Of a stretch of DNA of 64,000 nt, positions 45,024 through 57,978 are shown one piece after another; the stretch's first letter is position 1; every line of letters starts with the position of its first letter. Source of the stretch: Torreya grandis (taxonomy: Eukaryota > Streptophyta > Pinopsida > Cupressales > Taxaceae); assembly GCA_037957365.1 (NCBI GenBank), contig JARHVA010000122.1, forward strand, positions 5,981,501 to 6,045,500, written 5' to 3'. The notes below the pieces were generated by a model. That model was not told the DNA's origin and did no database searches. It was given only the letters and a program-made list of their open reading frames with translations. The position numbers and the translations under genes are program-made.

Positions 45024-45842
45024 TACATATATATACATATACATATATACATATATATACACACACACACATATATAAATATACATACATATGTGTGTGT
45101 GTGTGTGTGTGTGTAAGATCATTTTGATCATTATTCATATATGAAATCAAGAGTTATTATTCACTCACATGTCTTCAAAATATGTTATTTTGCCATTCTA
45201 CTTGAGGAGACTTAGCTTAGGTTTCTTATTTGGAGAATTTAGCCTTATGGATAAGTCTTGGATGTTTTGGCCTTTCTTAGTGATCCTTAAAAACCACAAA
45301 AACAACCTCTTGTGAAGCCCCTTTGGCCAAGGGAGAGATTGAGTCTCAATGGGTTCACATTCATGTAAGTATATTCTAACTGTGTTCTCCTCTATTTTAG
45401 TATATAGAAGTAGCATAAGTGTTGGCTCAAATAATACTATATTTTATATCTAATGTACTAGGGTGTTACTCATACTTAATTTGATCAAAGTTCCCTGTAC
45501 ATATTTGTTTTATTGTTTATAACCCCCACTTTGTGCCACAAGTTTTAGTGTGCAATAGGTTAGATTTTACTTTCTTGTTATTAGAATATATTAAATTTTT
45601 TAAAACCTTAGGACTCCATTAGGGTTGTTGTGCAATTGTGTTAAACATTAGGATTTGGAACCCTTCTTATCATGATGTGTTGTGGCATGTGATCTTGTAA
45701 TTAGGTCTAGTGGATCCTCATATTGGTCATGCTCTCATTTAACAAGTGTATCCCTAATCAAAAGTGTAGGTATGTTATATCTTCTCTAATATAGGATTGA
45801 TTTATAGACATGATGCATTTCTAATTATATATATTCTGGTAA
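44477..45842 (+). repeat. T5 5' LTR
   Basis: About 1.37 kb, the same length as the T3 LTR. Shared words with the 3' LTR include 'acacataatattttt' at the start, 'ggtcctcatattggtcatg'-type runs, and 'ggattgatttatagacatgatgcattt' near the end. It contains a compound microsatellite (44,932-45,115) that the 3' LTR lacks. Confidence 0.78.
44932..45115. repeat. Compound microsatellite in T5 5' LTR
   Basis: (CA)n, then (CATA)n, (TA)n and mixed ATATAC runs, ending in (TG)n. The CA start and TG end are inverted, so the tract can fold back. The sister LTR has only 'cacttatatatacaag' at this point (57,237-57,252). Long open frames here on both strands are artefacts. Confidence 0.9.
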
Positions 45843-47400
45843 ATTTGGTGTGAAATTAACCCTAGGAGGATTTTTTTCACTTATTTCATTCTTTTGATCA
45901 TTATTTTTATCATATATTTTGACATACTAGATCGATTCTATCGACCCAACTATTTTTATTTGTACGTAGGTTTCTAGGAATAAGTAACTAGATAAACTTA
46001 GTCAAACTAGTATAAGTTTCCAGCCTTTTAGACATCAAGTTTAGCCTACTAGGTCGACCCCTTATAGTTTCATCACTTTTTAGTAGGTTCCTGTATAGCT
46101 TGATCAATACTATCGACCCAACTTGTAGGTTTCTCAGGTATACTTTAAGGTTCTTCATCAGCAATCTTCCTTTATTTCATATCTAATCTACCAAGCTTCT
46201 CTTTTACCCCTCTATTTCTCTCTTTTCTATCTTTCCTTTCATAGTTTATAGTCTTTAAAACTACCCTTGCATAGTCAACTATATTGACACTACCAACCTA
46301 GTTTTATGTTGTATCTAAAATAACTAGATTGATAGTATCAACCCAGTTCATTTTTAGACCTTGATTTCATAGTACAGGTTTGACCTTGTCAACCCTATTT
46401 TGTATTTTTTACATATAGTGTCAACACTATACCATATTTCAATTTGGCATTAAATTTATATCTGTTAGTAATTAATTCACACTTTATTTTCCTATTGCTT
46501 GCATGCTTAGAATAGTTCACATAGTCTAATTAAGGGATTTTTAATTAATCACTTAGTTTTACTATTTTTATTTTATGCACACATGGCCAAATCACAAAAC
46601 ATAAAGAATTAGTTTAACATTTTGTCTACCCTAGGCCAACCTACTTGGATTTCATCACCAAAGGGGAAGATGACTTGATGCTCTATTCTAGTATAAAGCA
46701 TGGTTAATGTTATATTTTGGCTATGAACCCGAAACCCTTATCACTATGGTATGTGAAGTGAGGGGGTAGACCCCAATACCAAGCATGTATCATTACCACT
46801 ACATTCCCTTTCAGCCTAAACTACTTGAAACCATCCTTAGATTTCTATCTTGTGCCTTACAACCAACATCCAATCACATTAAAATCATTTCTTAATAATC
46901 TAATTAATAATCAGGTTGACTAATTAGTTAGATCTTTACTTTTTAAGTTGATTTATTGCTCTTTGGTCAATTATGTGTGTAAAAACTTGCATTATTCAGC
47001 ATTAGTGGAAGGTTTTGTTTTGTGTGCCTCAATTAGATTAGCTAATGTTGATTCAATTGATTTTTTATTTCCTTTCAGCTCTTACTTTCCTAGATTAGCT
47101 ACAAAAATTATCTTGTTTTAATTCATAATTGTTATCATCTTTCTCTTTCTCCCTATTTGTTGTACTAGATCGACCCAATCAACCCTATATACTTTTTATC
47201 CCTTGTTCACTATATTAGATTAACCCAATCAACCCTATACAATTTATATCTCCTTTTCCATCTTTTTCCTACCTCTGTTCATTGTATTGGATCAACTTAG
47301 TCAACCCTATATAGTTTAAAAGCCCTATTTTCTATACTAGATCAACTGAGTCAACCTCATACTATATTTTACTTTCCTTGTTAATAAATATAATTTTTTA
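45843..47400 (+). other. T5 5' leader
   Basis: A PBS candidate TGGTGTGAAATTA..ACCCTAGG begins at 45,846; T3 has TGGCACGCCCGGTGAGACCCTAGG. Boxes of the type 'tagatcgattctatcgaccc' recur between 45,930 and 46,420. At 46,640-46,850 the block shared with the T2/T3 leaders appears, including one twin-type hairpin (46,644-46,662). No gene is seen. Confidence 0.6.
47160..47370 (+). repeat. Tandem repeat before T5 gag
   Basis: Four degenerate units begin near 47,163, 47,216, 47,286 and 47,337, each of the form 'tagatcgacccaatcaaccctatata'. Similar single units occur in the leader from 45,930. Confidence 0.6.
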
Positions 47401-47639
47401 TCCTTCCAATTTTGCATTTTGTTCATCTCTCTTCTATCAAAATTAAATATCCTATTAGAATATTCTTGGATAGCTTGAATCCATTTAGATACTATATGGG
47501 ATGTTCATTTCTTCATCTCTTTTCCTCCCAAGAGCACGATCACTCTTGGGGCACCTCTTATCCTCCTTCATCCATGAACTTTAACATGGTGTAAATAACA
47601 CCTTAAGATGAAGTTGATGGATCTAATTCTTTTTATTAT

Positions 47640-48560
47640 TACCAAGAAACTTCTCAAAATATTTAAACTAATGTGGGAGTGATTAATACAAGTTTACTTA
47701 ACAATCCCACTAGTAATCCTTCTTCTAGCAATCCTTCCCTTAATACCAATATGGGGAGTGTCCCTACAAACAATAAACCACCTCCTAATACAACCCAACA
47801 TTTAGTCCAACTCATTTAAAAAATGAAAATAATAAAAAAATCTAATATGGAAAATGATGCAACTTCAACAACACTTAATCAATGTGGCTAATCAACCTCC
47901 AACTATTCATCCTCAAGCTAATCCTAATTATATTCCTCCGCATCTTAAGGATTCCTCAGGTAATGTTATTCCTCAACCCATAATGAATAAAAAGATTTTT
48001 CAAACCATTGAAAATGATCCTTTATCTGCATTCATTATGTCCATTGACATAGGTAACATATCTCCAACTATCAAAAATGATGGGACTAGGGACCCCGCTT
48101 TATTTCTTTAAGCCTTTGGAAACCTTTATAAAGAGTGGATCTAAACTAATACATTCACCACTACTAAAATCTTAGTCAAAAATTTTACCAGTGATGTATT
48201 AGAATGGTATGATTAACTTACCTAACATTCTATTTGAAAAATTGAATATTTGGTTAATCCTTTGCTTAAAGAGTTTCAACACAATGATCTTCTTAAAAAT
48301 TGTCTTAGTCACTTCATCAATGCTAAGAAATCTCCCACTAAATCAGCTCATGATTTTAACAAAAGATGGAAATATTTAACTCATAAAGTTGATCATAACA
48401 TGAATGATGATAATCTATTTAAAATTTCTATCATAGTTTTAAATCCTACTCTCCAATATAAGGTTCAAACCTTTGCTTCTCAAACACTTAATTATGCTCT
48501 TAATCAAGCTAAGCATCAAGACTTTCTTATGAAGTAATTCAAACTTAATCCTAAAATTCT
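47640..48560 (+). pseudogene. gag: T5 gag
   Basis: The plus-strand reading starts with an Asn/Pro/Ser-rich head (NPSSSNPSLNTN). From 47,854 it continues with PPHLKDSSGNVIPQP and then the decayed capsid domain (VLEWYD, NPLLKEFQHNDLLKNCLSHF, SAHDFNKRWKYL), ending near LNQAKHQDFLMK at 48,535. Stops occur at about 48,110, 48,215 and 48,538. The WY and F-x-x-R-W words match the Retrotrans_gag core of T2. Confidence 0.75.
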
Positions 48561-49480
48561 TAAAGGATATTTCCAAAAATATAATTCTATTAGTAGTAAT
48601 TCTCTATAAACCAAACAAGGAGTTACCAAAACTGATATTCTTTCACCTTCTCATACACCTCTTTTAGTTCAGTAAATGAAACAATTTTTACCTCCCTTAA
48701 AACCTTTCATCTATCCCAATTCTCCTCTTAAGTGTTATGACCCTAATCTATTTTTATTGTTCCATGACGACATTGGGCACTCTCATGAATCTTATAGAGG
48801 GCTCAATAAATTTATTGTCTTGTATATACTTGGTGATTCATTCAATCATAAAGCTCTGATTAATCTTCATCATCAAGAATACACTATTGCTTCCCAAAAA
48901 TGACAAACTTTCAAAGATTATACCTCCAATAACCAAAAATATTATTTCAATAATCAAGAAAATGTCAAATATGTTTATGCCATTTATGTTGATTATAACC
49001 AATATTATAACAACTCTCAATATGTCAACACTACCAAGGTTAATTATCATCGCAAGCTGAATCATAAAGATCCCATTACCAAGCCTAAAAATCCATCTTT
49101 AGAAAAATAACTTATTAAATATACTACCACCTCTAATGTTGGTTTGGAAGCACTAGAGGAACAAATTCTTCCTTCTGATCCTCCAACCACATCTATACCT
49201 TCCAAAAATACTTTACCTTCTAAAACTCATGTTGGTTCATCTAAATATCATTATAATTTCCTTGAAGAACTCAACTCTATGCCTTGTAAAACTCCTCTTA
49301 TGGAGTTGGTTCTCACTTCATCCTATCATCATAAATTCCTTATGTAACAACTTCAAGAAATTGAATATCCATCCTCCATAGATGAAGAACCACATTCTAT
49401 TTATTCTCAACCTATTAATGTCAATACTATTAAAACCTCATGTCCTTCTTCCAAGCCCTCTATTTAATTCCTTTAGGAGG
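48561..49480 (+). pseudogene. T5 gag-PR linker with knuckle remnants
   Basis: 48,676-48,903 reads FLLFHDDIGHSHESYRGLNKFI, a CHHC knuckle whose cysteines have changed. Asn/Tyr-rich sequence follows, then at 49,144-49,347 a Pro/Ser spacer with LPSKTHVGSSKYHYNFLEELNSMP, in the position of SLYDLIQTSP of T3. Confidence 0.6.
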
Positions 49481-49482
49481 AC

Positions 49483-50120
49483 ATGATTAATGATGAAATT
49501 ATTTTTCATTCTGATGATCTACCACTCTTTATTAAAATAGCTATTAATACCACTCTTATCCAAAAAGTCTTAGTTGATGAAGGCTCTAATATTAATGTAA
49601 CATCCTTGTGGCGTATACAACAACTTGGTTATAACAAGGATCATCTCAAGAAAACTCATCTTACTTGATGTGGTTTTGATAATACTAATCAAAAGCCACT
49701 TGGTTTTATTTGGCTTCCATTAACTATAGGACCTAAGACCATTCAAATTGGGCTTATGTTCTTTGATCTTCCTTTATCTTATAATATCCTTCTTGGTCAT
49801 CCATAGATTCATCGAATGAGGGCCATTGCTTCTTTTGGTAGTCAATGTATTAAATTTTTACATAATGGAAAATGGTACAAGCATGACACTGATCCCAATC
49901 CATGGAGCATTTTACTTCCTAATCCTAAACCTAAATATCATATTCCTACAAATCCTAAAATTAACAATGCTCCTTTACCCAAGTTCATCAAAATGAGTCT
50001 TGATTTACAATTTACTCTTGATTCAATAATTATGATCCCAATGAATTGCAACACACTTATAATACTACCAAGTTGCCTCCATTTATTTTTCAATGGCTTC
50101 CTCCCTCTCTATTACTAAGA
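49483..50120 (+). pseudogene. T5 aspartic protease (PR)
   Basis: LVDEGSNINV keeps the Asp of the active site. Then come QLGYNKDHLK, LPLTIGPKTIQIGLMFFDLPLSYNILLGHP and CIKFLHNGKWYKHDTDPNP. These are collinear with T3 11,190-11,510. A TGA near 49,666 and a TAG near 49,804 interrupt it. Confidence 0.82.
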
Positions 50121-50990
50121 GATGGTATTGTTCCTCTTATTGATGAGATTACGAAATTTCCCTCTCCATGTAATGCTTAGGAGTCTTCTTTAATAGAATA
50201 TACCTTCACTTGTAATTAGTTTGGAGTGGATAAATTATTTTAAGATCCTCTCATCATGTCTCCTTTTACATTTACCAATATTAATATTTCAACTTCTGAA
50301 ACTCCCCCTAATTCTCAAGCTTGTATTATTTCTCCAACATATGATGATCACAACTATATCATGGCCCAAGCTCAATCTAGAGACTTGGATGTCCAACATT
50401 ACCAAAAAACTTTAATCCAAATCCATACTTTTAATCAAGATTTGCATACCATTTTTGTTGACCATACCTTAGATCCTAAGGAACAACTTCCTCCTATCAA
50501 TATTCCTCTTATTGATAATCCTTAGGTGGTAAAACAAATTATGTCTTCCAAATATTTAGAAGCTCCTACACCTTTAGATCCAATCATTACATCCATTCCT
50601 TCTCCCATAATTGAATCCACCAATATACCAATCTCTTCTATACCATCTACTTCTTTTTCTCTTGAAATTACACTAGATTCCAAGGCAAACGATGTCCATT
50701 AGATTCATTATGAGTATGATAAACATGGCAATAAATCTATTGATCTTGAATTAAATGTTGAATATTATGGTCCTCTTCTTACCTTACCTAATGATGATGC
50801 TATTATTGAGTTACTTCATGCCTAAGAACCTCAACTTCCTTGGTAGCATCATAAACTTAGAAACCTTAAAACTAAAACTCCTTACTTCAACAACTTAGTT
50901 GCTAGCATTGATCCTAAAACAAATCAAATTTAAGCCTTACGTAATTCACTATACCACTTTCAAGATGGCCATGCCATACTTATCGAAGAA
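50121..50990 (+). pseudogene. T5 PR-RT linker
   Basis: No domain was recognised. 50,256-50,525 stays open, with Asn/Thr/Pro-rich sequence. The position matches T3 11,705-12,538. Confidence 0.5.
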
Positions 50991-51994
50991 ACCACTTGCA
51001 TTGAATATGGTACCCTTTCTTGCCCTCAATCAATTATAATTTTTCGAGAGCTTTTACCTACTAAACATGATAATTTTAGCTTATTCTTTGAAAAATATCA
51101 TGAATAGTTCACTTGGTCTTATGAAGACATGCTTGGCATTGACCCTAGCATTGTGGTGCATAATATCATTAATTATCTTAATGCTAATCCTGTGCATCAA
51201 AATCAATGAAAATTTTTGCGTGAAGTTTCAACATTATGTCATAATGAAATCATCAAATTAATTGATGCTAAAGTTATTAAACCAATGGATTATTCTAAAT
51301 GGTTGTCCAACATTATTCCCATTTAGAATAAATTCGCTATGGTTATTCATATTTGTATTGATTTCTACAACCTTGATATTGCTTGTCCCAAAGATAAATA
51401 CCCCTTGCCTTCAATAATGCCATCATTGATTCCATGATTGGTTATGAAATGTTACCTCTTATGGATAGTTTTTCAAGATATAATCATATTCATATTGCTC
51501 TTGAAGATGAACATAAGAATACTTTCATCATGGAATGGGGCACCTATTACTATGTTAAAATACCCTTTAGTCTCAAGAATGTTAGAGACACTTACCAACA
51601 TGTAATGACTCACATATTTCATGTTATCATTCATAAAATTGTTGAAACTTATGTGGATGATCTTACTGCTAAATCTAAACATCATAAAAATCATCTTTCT
51701 AATCTCACTATCATATTTGATCATCTTCTTAAATATAAAGTTAGACTTAATCCTTACAAATGTGTCTTTGGAGTCACATCTATAAATTTTTTAGGATTAT
51801 TAGTCTCTCTCCACGACATTATTACTAATCCTTCCAAAATTAGTGCTATCATCAACATGCCTATTCCTCATTTTATTCTTGGCATTCATACTTATTTAAG
51901 AAATATTGGGGCAATTAGATGTTTCATTCTCAAAATGACATATCGAATTCACTCCATTAGTTTCCTTCTCAAGAAAAGTATTGCTTTAAAATAG
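50991..51994 (+). pseudogene. T5 reverse transcriptase (RT)
   Basis: From about 50,991 the lead-in (EDMLGIDPSI) and a fingers region with several stops are readable. The open part 51,434-51,994 has LMDSFSRYNHIHIALEDEHKNTFIMEWGTYYYVKIPFSLKN and the intact YVDD in ETYVDDLTAKSK near 51,650, then LNPYKCVFGVTSINFLGLLVS. It is close to the T3 RT. Confidence 0.9.
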
Positions 51995-52440
51995 ATGGAT
52001 TCATGTCAAAAAGCCTTTACTAACATGAAAGAGTCTTTGATTCATCCACCTACACTTTGTCCTCCTTCCAATGATAAACCTTTAATTTTATATATTTCTT
52101 CCACACCTATTTCAATTGAGGCAATTCTTGCCCAACAATATGATATGAGAAGACATTATGTTATCTACTACATTAGTTGAGGCCTCATCAACTATTAAAC
52201 ACGTTACAAAAAAATGAGCATTATTGCCTTACTATCTATTCTATGGTTTAAAAACTTCATCACTACATGATTTGCCAAACTACTTATGTCATTATTCATT
52301 CTGACCCCCTTCATCATTTATTCTCCAAAGCCTTTCTTCTTAGAGATAGAATTGACAAATGGATGGTCCTCATTATAGAATTTTATCTTTGCATCATCAT
52401 TCAAAAAGTTGTTAAAGGGCAAGTCGTAGCTAAATAACTT
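51995..52440 (+). pseudogene. T5 gypsy-type RNase H (RNH)
   Basis: DSCQKAFTNMKESL, PLILYISSTPISIEAILAQ (the first catalytic Asp is replaced by Thr/Pro context), HYVIYYIS, then a decayed segment with VIHSDPLHHLF near 52,290. A KGQV motif at about 52,410 ends the domain. Confidence 0.72.
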
Positions 52441-52619
52441 GTCATATCTCCCATTCTAGCCACTCCTTCCCTTTAAGATGACCGTCTAGATGATAATATC
52501 CTTTTCATTAAAGGTCTTAATCAATTTATCCCTCTTAAAGATTATTTTCATTTCTTTACTACTAATTGAAGCCAATCAACTTGATGAATCTTCTACTCCC
52601 TCTAGTACTACTAAACCAA

Positions 52620-53240
52620 AGGTAGTTATCAAGGAGCTCCATGAAATCAATGTTGACTTGCATGAGGATACTTATACCCTTCACTTTGATGGTGATAAAT
52701 GTCTTCAAGGATTTGGGGTAGGTTGCATTCTCACAAGTCCTCTTAGTAAAATCATTACTTTATATTTTCATTTCACCTTTGATGTCACCAATAATATGGT
52801 CAAGTATAAATCTCTCACCTTAGGCATGAGAGCTGCTCTTGATTTAGACATTCAATACCTTCATGCTTTAGGTGAATATTAGCTTATTTTCCATCAAGTT
52901 AATGGTGATTATCAATGTAAAAGTGAAAACCTTATTACCTATCATCAAATTATAACCACTCTTACTAAGGATTTTATCTCTTTCACTATTGAGTCTATTC
53001 CTAGAGATCAAAATTCCATTATTGATTCTCTTGCCTCTTTATATTCTCTATTTCATCCACATCAAGTTCTTTTCGATCCTTCTTTTCTTATACAAATGAG
53101 AAAATATTCATCTTCAAATCATCTATCAGATTTTCTCATTTATCATATTGAGGATATTATCATTATGAATATCCCTTGGCATAAAGACATCATTTAATTC
53201 TTAGAACACCAAACTTATCGTCCTGATTTAGACTATCATG
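52620..53240 (+). pseudogene. T5 archaeal-type RNase H (aRNH)
   Basis: YTLHFDGDKCLQGFGVGCIL, TNNMVKYKSLTLGMRAAL, ALGEY-stop, VNGDYQCKSENLITYH and IPRDQNSIIDSLASLYS follow the four acidic positions of the T3 aRNH, though the Glu of the second motif is now Lys. It is placed after RNH, as in T3. Confidence 0.8.
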
Positions 53241-53289
53241 AAAAGAAAAGTATTCATAAACAAGATTTCAAGTTTGTATTTTGACACAT

Positions 53290-54405
53290 CCTTTATTATC
53301 ACAACACAAAAAGTACCTTGCTTCATTGTGTTATGCAAGATGAGGTCCCCCTCTTATTGAACAAGAATATGGGGGAATTTATGGTGGCTACTATAGCATA
53401 CATGCTACAAAACACAAATGCCTACATATGGGTTATTTTTGGCCTACTCTTGAAAAGGATACAATTGAATATGTTAAAAAGTATACTCTTTTTAAACTTC
53501 AAGATGATCTTATCCATTCACCTCCTACCAAAATTCAAACTATAAATTATCCATGGCCATTTTCTATGTGGAGATTTGATCTCATTGGTAAACTTCTTCA
53601 CTCCCAAGATGGTCATGTATTTATCATCATCGTTACTAAATATTTTACCAAGTTGGTAGAAACCATGCAACTTATTAACATCACTAGTCATACCATTTCC
53701 AAATTTATTCTTAACAAAATTATTTTCCACTTTGGCATTCCCCATACCATCATTCTAGATAATGGTGGTAATTTCAAAAATAAACATTTTAAACAACTTT
53801 GTAATCAATTCAAAACCAATCACAAATTGTCCATGACTTATCATCCTTAATGCAATGGTCAAATTGAGGCCACCAATAAAATTCTCAAAAATACAATTCA
53901 TGAAACCCACATGGATTGACATATTCATTTTTACCTTGAACTTTGGACCTAATGGACTAGCATATGCACTACCACTAGGGTAACTCCATTTTCTCTAGTC
54001 TATGATTCTGAGTTGGTTCTTCCTTTATAAATTGAGATTCCCTCTCTTTGTATATCTCTTCATGGCATTATTACCGATGAAGAATTATGTGAATCTCACC
54101 TTCATACCCTTATTCTTCTTGATGAATTTTATGTTTCTACCTTGTAATATAACTATCAATACAAGGCTCACATCACTAGACAATATAACAAATGTGTTAA
54201 ATTTCACATTTTTAATGTTAGTGATCTTGTCCTTAAATTAGATTACACCCTTGAAAAATAAGGTAAATACGACCAAAAAATATAGGGCTCATATTTAGTT
54301 AAAGACATTCTTGGTCTAAGCACTTACCATCTTAAAACCAATGAAAGCCATGTTTTCAAGGAGCCCACCAATGCTCAATTCCTTAAAAAGTACTTTGCCT
54401 AAACA
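53290..54405 (+). pseudogene. T5 integrase (INT)
   Basis: The zinc region (53,318-53,510) is off frame and decayed. The core (53,428-53,850) reads WRFDLIGKLL, LDNGGNFKNK, then P-stop-CNGQIEATNKIL, so Asp, Asp and Glu all remain. The C-terminal part (VTPFSLVYDSELVLPL, VSDLVLKLDY, GKYDQKI) ends near FLKKYFA at 54,402. Several CAA/CAG to stop changes are present. Confidence 0.85.
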
Positions 54406-56787
54406 TTTAATTATTTTCATGTTTTCTATCTATATCTATATAACACTATTTGAAAAGTTACTTAAGCATGGGTCTCTACCTCTATAATAGTTTCCTTCCT
54501 TTCATAAACCTTTAGTCCTCCCTTTTTGGTGTTTTGGTTTCTTAATGTACTATAGTCTTCTTTATTTTCTTGAATTTTCTCTTATTTTTCATACGTCTTA
54601 GGTTTTTATTTTGTGATTTGATTTATAAGACCATGGATAAGACCTGACATTCCTCATAAAACCACTATCTTTTATCTATTTTTCTCTTTTATTGTTGTTG
54701 CTTGCTGATGTTGTTTTGACATCCCTTGGGTTTTTCTTTTGTGAGTTGATTTGTAAGACCGTGGATAGGACCCGACATCCATCACAAAATACTATCATTT
54801 TTTTGCTTACCTCCCATTGATATTCTCTTTCTTATAAACACCCTCATGGGTCTCTCTTTTATGAGTTAATTTTTAAGACCATAGATAGGACTAACCCTCC
54901 TCATAAAATTACTACCTTTTCATATTCTTGATCCTTGTTGTCAACTTTAGATTTTACTTCTTTTAGTAGATAAAATCTACACAACAAACTATATTAGCAT
55001 GTTTTACTCCATTTCCCTCATTCTTATGATAAGGAATCACATTTTACTATCATTTTATCCCTTTTTGTCCATTCCTCTTGATTTCCCCTTTATTTCACTC
55101 TACATTAGTTAAAAAAAATTGAAGTCAAGATAGAACCTTTTATTTCACCTTGATTAATGAGACTCTTAAACCCCATGCTCTTTGATGTTCTTTCTCCTAG
55201 CAACTTTGTCCCAAGTATTCAATTGAAAGTCATCTTTATCACACATGTTTGGTTTTCCAAATCCATGTGGAGGAGGAATATAAAAATCCATCAAGAAATT
55301 TAAAATCCAAATCATTTGAAAAAAAAGGCAATGATATCTAAAATGCAACATATAAATCCCAAAAGTCAAATTCACACCAAAATATGTGATTACAAGCACA
55401 TCTCCTATCTCCAATTAAAGCTCAAACTCCATAGTGAGACTCACATAGATCTGAGGTCTTTTGGGTGTGGTAGTCCTTTAGATTGGAATAAGGTAATTTA
55501 AAAAACCTCTATGGTGCTACCTATTTTCTCATGCAAGTACCCAATCTTCGCAATAGACCAATAGCTCTATAAGGGGTCTTGAATATTAGGGAACACATTA
55601 TTTGGAGTTAGGTCCATTTTAATTTTCATGTATTTAGTTTTCATGGGATTATCTATATACTCCATTTGTTGACCTAAGACTTATGTGGTTAGGAGAATTT
55701 ATTCATATTCCTTAAGGTCAAAAGTCCTCTTATTTGACAAACCTAATTTGAGTGTCTTGACTTCGATAAAGATTTACTCTACCTTGGTTTTTCCTTCATT
55801 CTCCCCTCCACCCATTTAATTTCCCCCTTGGATAGACAAATTATGATTCCAAATCTATTTTCCCTTCTTCTTTAATTCCTTATTCTTCACCTCTTCAAAA
55901 CATGATAGCATTACTTTGTTTTAGTTTTATCTATCTTTAGAGTGAAATAACATGTTTGAGAAACTATGGATTCTTCTTTCCTTACACCATACATTTACAT
56001 TCCTACACTTAATTTACTTTCCTTTTATCATTTATCATAATTTTTTATCCTAATGTTATAGAAACCTAAGTTCATACCATTTCTCCATTATTGATTGTGG
56101 TTGGCTTGTTACTTCTCACTCGATAATGTTGTTTTCCCTTTTATGCATCCTTTTTCCATTGATGACTGAGATATGGATAGTTACTGCTCACTCATCAATG
56201 TTTTTTTACCATTTTGTTTAGTCTTTTACCCATCCATTTATTTTTGTTTTACCATCTTTTTTAACAAGATCCTTGGTTTGATTTTGTGAGTTTTTCTTTC
56301 TTACTTGAGGTTAACTTATCTATGTTTTTAGGTCATTAGTAGCCTTGGCTTTTTGGTTACCTAATTTACTCTTGTTATTTGACTTGGTCATTTAGTCTAA
56401 CATATCACCTATCACCCCAGCTTTCCAAATTTCCCAAGTACACCCCATCCTCATAACACCAACTATCTTGGATTTTCTCATGTTTATTTTCTCTTTAGTT
56501 TTGTATTCTTTGGTTTTTCAAAATTAGTCTTTGCACCCTACACAATCAAAAATAACAACACAATAGACAATCATCTAGTGATAAAGGTAAGTCAAGGTAC
56601 ACATTGCATTTAATTTTTTATTGACTTTTTAGATTAGTTCCCCTTTTAGTCATTTACTTTCAATTATTTTATGCTTTAAAATACTATAACTTTTTTTTAG
56701 CATCAATGTTGTGTGTTACTATGTTCTTTCTCAAAACACCATCCCCTATTACACCTTAGTGATACATGATGAGATTCAAGTGGGGAA
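54406..56787 (+). other. T5 3' untranslated region
   Basis: 2.4 kb is non-coding. Three tandem units with 'gatttataagaccatggataagacc' lie at about 54,600-54,670, 54,728-54,797 and 54,848-54,915 (period about 125 bp). A twofold unit with 'gttacttctcactcgataatg' lies at 56,095-56,205. The CTACAT hairpin of T2/T3 was not found. A purine run (AAGTGGGGAA) lies just before the 3' LTR. Confidence 0.6.
54599..54920 (+). repeat. Threefold tandem repeat in T5 3' UTR
   Basis: Units contain 'gtgagttgatttgtaagaccgtggataggacccgacat' and variants. Each ends near 'cataaaa.actatc'. They differ by many transitions, so the duplication is old. Confidence 0.7.
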
Positions 56788-57978
56788 TACGTAAACACAT
56801 AATATTTTTTAACTTTTACCAAATATTGATGCTTTACATCTTATAGGAACCCATTGAGACTCAATTTTTCTAAGTGTATGCCCTAAGTGGTACACCAGGA
56901 AAGGGGTGGGTAGACCTTTGATGCTTTGTAGTATTTTTGTCCTTTTTTACCACATTATTACCAATCTAACCAGATCCCAAAACCATTCCCTAAGCTACTT
57001 ATCCTCCCTTGATTATTACTCTAGTCTTTTCCTCTTTCCATCCCTCTTTTTTTGTCTTAAATTCCTTTTGGATAGTTTCCTGTATTGGGTCAAACTAATA
57101 TAGTTTAGGGTTATTCTTTACTTTTTTAGCTTGTTATCCCTTTGGCTGACCTAGCTCAAACTTAGTACATTGTCCTTAAAAACACAATAGGTCAATCCTA
57201 TACAACCAAATTATTAGAAAGATTTAGGGTAAGATCCACTTATATATACAAGATAATTTTGGCCATTATTCATATGTATAATCAAGAGCTATTATTTTCT
57301 CATGCTTCTTCACAATATGATCTTCAACCATTATACTTGACGAGACTTAGCTTAAGTTTCTTATTTGGATAATCTAGTCTTGTGGATGAGTTTTGGATGA
57401 TTTGGCCTTTCTTAGTGATACTTACAAACCATAAAAATCTCTGGTGAAGCCCCTTTGTCTAAGGGAGAGATTGAGTCTTGATGGGTTCACATTCAGGTAA
57501 GTATATTCTAACTTTTTTCTCTTCTCTTTTAGTAGATAGAAGTAGCATAAGTGTTGGATCAAATAATACTATCTTTCATATTTTATGTATTGAGGTGTTA
57601 CTCATACTTACTTTAATTGAAGTTCCCTATACATATTTTTTTTATTGTTTCTAACCCCCACTTTGTGCCATAAGCTTTGGTGTGCACTAGATTAGATTTT
57701 AATCTCTTGCTATTAGAATAGATTGAATGTTTTAAAACCTTATGACTCCATTAGGGTTTTTGGGTGATTGTGTTAGATTTTAGGATTTGGAATCCTTCCT
57801 AACATGATGTGTTGTGACATGTGATTCCCTAATCAGGTCTAGTGGGTCCTCATATTGGTCATGCTCCCACTTAACAAGTGTATTCCTAATTAGAAGTGTA
57901 GGTATGCTCTATCTTCTTCGAGATAGGATTGATTTATAGACATGATGCATTTATGATTTCATACATTCTCTTTAGACC
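56788..57978 (+). repeat. T5 3' LTR
   Basis: This aligns with 44,477-45,842 apart from the microsatellite, which explains the shorter length (about 1.19 kb). Confidence 0.78.

Larger units (their letters stand above)
44477..57978 (+). mobile_element. T5, old full-length Tat-type gypsy element, plus strand
   Basis: About 13.5 kb. The ends are defined by similarity between 44,477-45,842 and 56,788-57,978, a PBS-like site at 45,846 and a purine run before 56,788. Domains run gag, CHHC, PR, RT, RNH, aRNH, INT, as in T3, but the sequence is more AT-rich and full of stops. No target-site duplication was found, so the exact ends are uncertain by some bases. Confidence 0.82.

Noticed and set aside
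44881..45150. Open frames of Tyr/Ile/Cys/Val or His/Thr repeats on both strands
   Set aside because: They are translations of the CA/TA/TG microsatellite. The same holds for 62,015-62,312.
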